DNA from: Siphonodentalium dalli
Lineage: Eukaryota; Mollusca; Scaphopoda; Gadilida; Siphonodentaliidae
Length of the DNA: 64,000 nucleotides
Assembly (NCBI GenBank): GCA_032622095.1
Contig: CP136063.1
Location: 26,788,987 to 26,852,986, forward strand
Direction: 5' to 3'
Below, piece after piece: positions 60,157-64,000 of this stretch (its first letter is position 1; each line of letters opens with the position of its first letter). The notes beneath the pieces are model-generated. The model had not been told where the DNA came from, searched no databases, and was given only the letters and a program-made list of their open reading frames with translations. The translations under genes and the position numbers were made by a program.

Positions 60157-60524
60157 AGGTACTCAGCCCGATCATACGGTCCCCATACCATCAAGAAACA
60201 ACAACAACATTTCTTCAAAATACGCTTTAGTTATCGGAATCGATTTATTGCAACAAAATAATGCTAACAACTGTCAACTATGGTATCAAATTTCCCAAAA
60301 CTTGTTATTTATCAACATTTTGTTCAACAAAATATGGCCCTATTATCACTAAAGTATCAATTTTGTCCGAGACCCTCCGTTTGTCGGCCACATATTATTA
60401 CACATCTCGAGAAATAACAAATTCTGAGCTTTGATGTGTGGGTTCCTCGACCCGAATCAAATATATTTTACCCTTGCAGCCAACGAAATAGTAATTAAGC
60501 AGCGTCTGATCGGATTGAGTACTT
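60157..60524. mobile_element. TTAA-flanked foldback MITE, second full copy
   Basis: TTAA at 60153-60156 and 60525-60528. Termini AGGTACTCAGCCCGATCA and, inverted, AAGTACTCAATCCGATCAGA. Similar to 37624-38054 but shorter in one arm. Confidence 0.75.
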
Positions 60525-60652
60525 TTAATTCACTCGAATCAATAAATGACCAGCATATTGTGGTGTGACGATTGTATGAGATCGGACAAACACGACTTAA
60601 TAGTAGTAAGTTGTAAATTTAATTGCGTCGTCGCGTTCCTATCAAAATTCAT

Positions 60653-61106
60653 TTAGGTTACACTGGTGTAAATGTTTTCCATAGGCCTCAGTGCTAAAGT
60701 TTTATCGTATACTGTTGGCAATATAAATGTTGGGTCCAAAAAGTTCTTTAAATTTGAAAAATTGACATTTTGGGAAACCTTTTACACAAAAAACTCATGT
60801 CTGCCTAGCAGGGAATTCGCCTTTAAATCTTGTGTTTTCGTTACTAGTGTCAGAACCGCATAAAAAATACTGTCATATTTTAGACCACACCAACAAATTC
60901 AAACACTACAAGGGGTTAATTCCTGTGCCAATGGTTATTTTACCTATGTGAAATCATAAGGAAGAGGTGTGATGATTTTTCTTATGCGAAAAGCACACAA
61001 GGCTATTGACCAATCAGGGCCCAGTGTCTATTTTATTCTCTCCTATATATTCCTCCCGCATCCGCTAAATGTCACTCCGAACCCTATTTACACCAGTGTA
61101 ACCTAA
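60653..61106. mobile_element. TIR MITE, copy A of three
   Basis: Ends TTAGGTTACACTGGTGTAAA and the inverted TTTACACCAGTGTAACCTAA. The body has GCCTCAGTGCTAA, TACTGTTGGCAATATAA and CCAATCAGGGCCCAGTG. It is 454 bp with no real coding region. The 63-codon frame near 60672 is a repeat artefact. Confidence 0.8.
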
Positions 61107-61250
61107 AGCGATAGCCCGCTTTTTCACGGAATAATTGTATAAATACATGAAATATTCATTGGACTGAAAGACCAGGCTCTGAAAAATGCATTAAAATACT
61201 TTAAAGTGACTCCCAGGAATAAAAAATGCCAAAAAGATAATTTGTTCCCT

Positions 61251-61706
61251 TTAGGTTACACTGGTGTAAATGTTTTCCATAGGCCTCAGTGCTAACGTTT
61301 TAGCGTATACTGTTGGCAATATAATGTTGGGTAAAAAAGTTTCTTTAAATCTAAACAATTTACATTTTGGGAAACTTTTAACACAAAAAAATCATGTCTG
61401 TCTATCAGGAAATTCGCCTTTAAATCTTGTGTTTTCGTAACTAGTGTCAGAACCGCATAAAAAATACTGTCATATTTTAGACCACACCAAAAAATTCAAA
61501 CTTCACTACAAAGGGTTAATTCCTGTGCCAATGGTTATTTTACCTATGGGAAATCATAGGGAAGAGGTGTGGTGATTTTTTTTATGTGAAAATCACACAA
61601 GGCTATTGACCAATCAGGGCCCAGTGTCTATTTTATTCTCTCCTATATATTCCTCCCGCATCCGCTAGATGTCACTCCGAACCCCATTTACACCAGTGTA
61701 ACCTAA
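61251..61706. mobile_element. TIR MITE, copy B of three
   Basis: 456 bp, same termini and body as copy A, about 95% similar. It starts 598 bp after copy A in the same orientation. The bases following each (GCGATAGCCCGCTTTTTCA) also match, so part of the spacing is a tandem duplication of a larger unit. Confidence 0.8.
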
Positions 61707-62568
61707 AGCGATAGCCCGCTTTTTCATGGAATAATTGTAACTCATTACATTTCTTCAGAATTACCCATCAATTAAAAAAATGTGTTCAAAAACAATATCA
61801 CTTCTGTGGTTCTTTATTTATCGCACACAATTTAACCCCACCCATTTTCCACCACCAGTCATGTTCAGGCCTCATTTTCACTCAGTTTTTGGGGTCTGGT
61901 GTTGCAAACTTGGATCAGCTATGGAAGACTATACAAGATTCTTTCCATGAGAGAACTTCTGGTAATGTGAGGTCATTGAGTCCAGATCTGATCAGCTGAG
62001 CATCAAGCGCATGACTTTATCAGCGCATGGAAGACTAAAATGACATTTTCAGATCTGCAAGGGTGATCCAAGATAACTGGATGTGGGGTATATTAAATTA
62101 GTTTAATAAAGATATGCTTTGTTTGAATTGCTGAAGCATTTTCTTAAATGTGTCCAAGTTTTAGTTCTATTAACCTTCAAATGACCATACCCACCAGTGG
62201 AAATGACACACTTTTATGATATATATCTGTATATTACTGGTTATAAAATCCAAAATACTTGTTAGATTAGCTTCTTATAACAATTGATATGTGTGTCATT
62301 GACATGCTCATGTCATGGGTCATTTGCATTATGTTGTGACTATTACCACCTTGAAAGTTTTAAAATACCTTGAAAAATTGGCATTTTTTATGAAAAATCA
62401 TACTATTTTTTTGCCTGATGTAAGTGAAAGAAGACATCAGCAGCAAGAATAGCCACACCATACATGATATATTCATTGGACTGAAAGACCAGGCTCTTAA
62501 CAATTGCATTAAAATGCTTTAAAGTGACTCCCAGGAATCAAAAATGCCAAAAGGCAAATTTTTTCCCT
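61707..62568. other. Spacer between MITE copies B and C
   Basis: Only the last about 105 bp (62464-62568) is recognisable: it repeats the segment before copy B (61145-61250, TATTCATTGGACTGAAAGAC). The rest is unique and non-coding. Confidence 0.6.
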
Positions 62569-62916
62569 TTAGGTTACACTGGTGTAAATGTTTTCCATAG
62601 GCCTCAGTGCTAACTTTTTAGCGTATACTGTTGGCAATATAAATGTTGGGTCCAAAATTTTCTTTAAATCTAAACAATTTACATTTTGGGAAACTTTTTA
62701 CACAAAAAAATCATGTCTGTCTAGCAGGGAATTCGCCTTTAAATCTTGTGTTTTCGTAACTAGTGTCAGAACCGCATAACAAATACTGTCATATTTTAGA
62801 CCACACCAAAAAATTCAAACTTCACTACAAAGGGTTAATTCCTGTGCCAATGGTTATATTCCTCCCGCATCCGCTAGATGTCACTCCGAACCCTATTTAC
62901 GCCAGTGTAATCTGAA
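62569..62916. mobile_element. TIR MITE, copy C, internally deleted
   Basis: Same 5' half as copies A and B. About 110 bp between GTGCCAATGGTTAT and ATTCCTCCCGCATCCGCTAG is missing, and the right terminus has point changes (TTTACGCCAGTGTAATCTGA). The matching 105 bp before it shows it was copied together with flanking DNA. Confidence 0.8.
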
Positions 62917-63149
62917 ACGATCCCGATGTCCGAGTTCACGAACAATTTTGATTTCAAATCCATTCAGATTAAAGTTTTGACCAACAGGTCGTCCAAAATA
63001 CTCACAGACGATATCGATATCACAAGGCGAAATCGAGTGACCTGTCGTTGGCATATGTCAAGGATATTGTGACATGTCATTGAATTTTAAGCTTGCAATT
63101 AAAATAAGGGCTGAAACGAAGATCGATATTCTGTTAATGAATTTTCTCC

Positions 63150-63508
63150 CAATGCAGATGTATGACAATGTAATAAGACTTGATTCAGTCACCTTCACGC
63201 AAGATGACGTCGGATAAATGTTCAGGGAACTCAAAGTCAACAAAGCAACTGGCCCATATATTATAACCAACAGAATCATAAAATGTTGTTACCAATCGCT
63301 CTCACTACCTTTTTGTATTCTTTTTGAACAATCTTTGGAAACAGGAATACTCCCCTCAAAGGAAGATGGCCACTGTTATCCCAGTATACAAAAAGGGCGA
63401 AAATATGACCCCACCAACTACCGACCAATTTCGCTCCTTTCGTGTGTTAGTACAATTTTAAAAACGATTGTCTTCCATAAAGCATACTTTTTTTTATCAC
63501 ATAATTAG
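63150..63508 (+). pseudogene. LINE reverse transcriptase fragment, N-terminal RT
   Basis: The frame reads FRELKVNKATGP, later ILFEQSLETGILPS and PTNYRPISLLSCVSTILK, the conserved start of LINE RT. In the middle (about 63355-63395) the matching WK.A.V.P..KKG block is in another frame, so two compensating frameshifts are present. The Asp after KATGP is Tyr. Similarity ends near 63508. It belongs to a family different from the 48.8-kb LINE. Confidence 0.8.
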
Positions 63509-64000
63509 CCCCTAAGCCTAACCTAATATTTGTTAGCCAGACATTCGTGTATTATTGGGGCGTGCAGTGACATAAGAGATTAGCGCAATGATGGCGATGT
63601 CAATGCTGTCTTTTTAGTAGTATGTTAATTAGAATATAATTATGATAATCGTTTGTGTTGGGTTATTTTGTGTGTTGACTGTGAGATAAATATGTGTGAT
63701 AAGGGTGGTTCAACAATTTTGTCAACATCATAAGAAACATTTAAAATGGATCTATATACGCGACTAGCTATCATGTCAGCAATGGCGACGAAACATGAGA
63801 TATGTGCATACTCACGGGTAATCACTCTCGCGATAGTGATAATTATAATATATGAAACACTTTGATAATGTATTTTCGTTTGGCCACCAACAAAGCCGTC
63901 ATATTCTATCATGTGGCCCCACGCGACTTCAATGTAGTTTATATAATACTTGTTTACATTCTCTTCTGCTGACAATATAAATGGTACGACACTCTAATTA
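63509..64000. other. Right edge, nothing recognised
   Basis: AT-rich. A 111-codon minus-strand frame at 63640-63975 shows no domain and low-complexity start. I do not call it a gene. Confidence 0.4.

Noticed and set aside
60672-62779. Two similar 63-codon ORFs (MFSIGLSA...) as a gene family
   Set aside because: Both fall inside copies of a TIR MITE, and copy B has the frame broken.

Overview
The window is eukaryotic DNA, most likely from a marine invertebrate. It is AT-rich, has spliced exons, nested transposons and a large satellite, and no bacterial-style operons. Frequent ACATGTACATGT-type words and the repeat types suggest a lophotrochozoan such as a mollusc, but that is inference. The only host gene I can support is incomplete. 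Three minus-strand exons share phase-1 borders: a signal peptide plus PAN/apple domain (14587-14833), a threonine-rich linker (5470-5583) and the first half of a C-type lectin domain (2868-3068). They fit one secreted or membrane lectin whose 3' exons lie left of base 1.

Layout. 1-15 kb: the lectin gene, with introns full of repeats. These include three Helitron-like elements' worth of structure across the window (two abut at 9760/9761), a 2.7-kb element with 304-bp inverted termini inserted in the second Helitron-like copy, and degenerate repeats rich in GCGCTTAAGCGC palindromes. 16.6-24.5 kb: a 5.3-kb satellite of exactly 156 units of 34 bp with no indels, lying between two direct copies of a short TIR element. 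24.9-25.4 kb: a TTAA-flanked piggyBac-type element with nested hairpins. 26.9-36.2 kb: a giant imperfect palindrome. Its right arm was split by a 4.28-kb element with a perfect 8-bp target duplication, which itself holds a Helitron-like copy and a hAT-like MITE. 37.1-37.5 kb: an array of TGTCA/TGACA palindromes. 38-43.5 kb: anonymous AT-rich DNA.

43.6-47.8 kb: a structurally complete Ty3/Gypsy-type LTR retrotransposon (159-bp LTRs, GTGAA target duplication) with a broken gag-pol. 48.8-54.1 kb: a decayed LINE with a coiled-coil/RRM-like ORF1 and an endonuclease-RT ORF2 that has lost part of the RT. 55-58.5 kb: a 72-bp-arm palindrome, a 300-bp-arm inverted repeat and an antisense LINE fragment. 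60.1-63.5 kb: a TTAA MITE, three copies of another TIR MITE and a LINE RT fragment.

The genes do not form a pathway. The window is mainly a record of layered mobile-element insertions inside and beside one long-intron lectin gene. All similarities are by-eye readings; no search was run.
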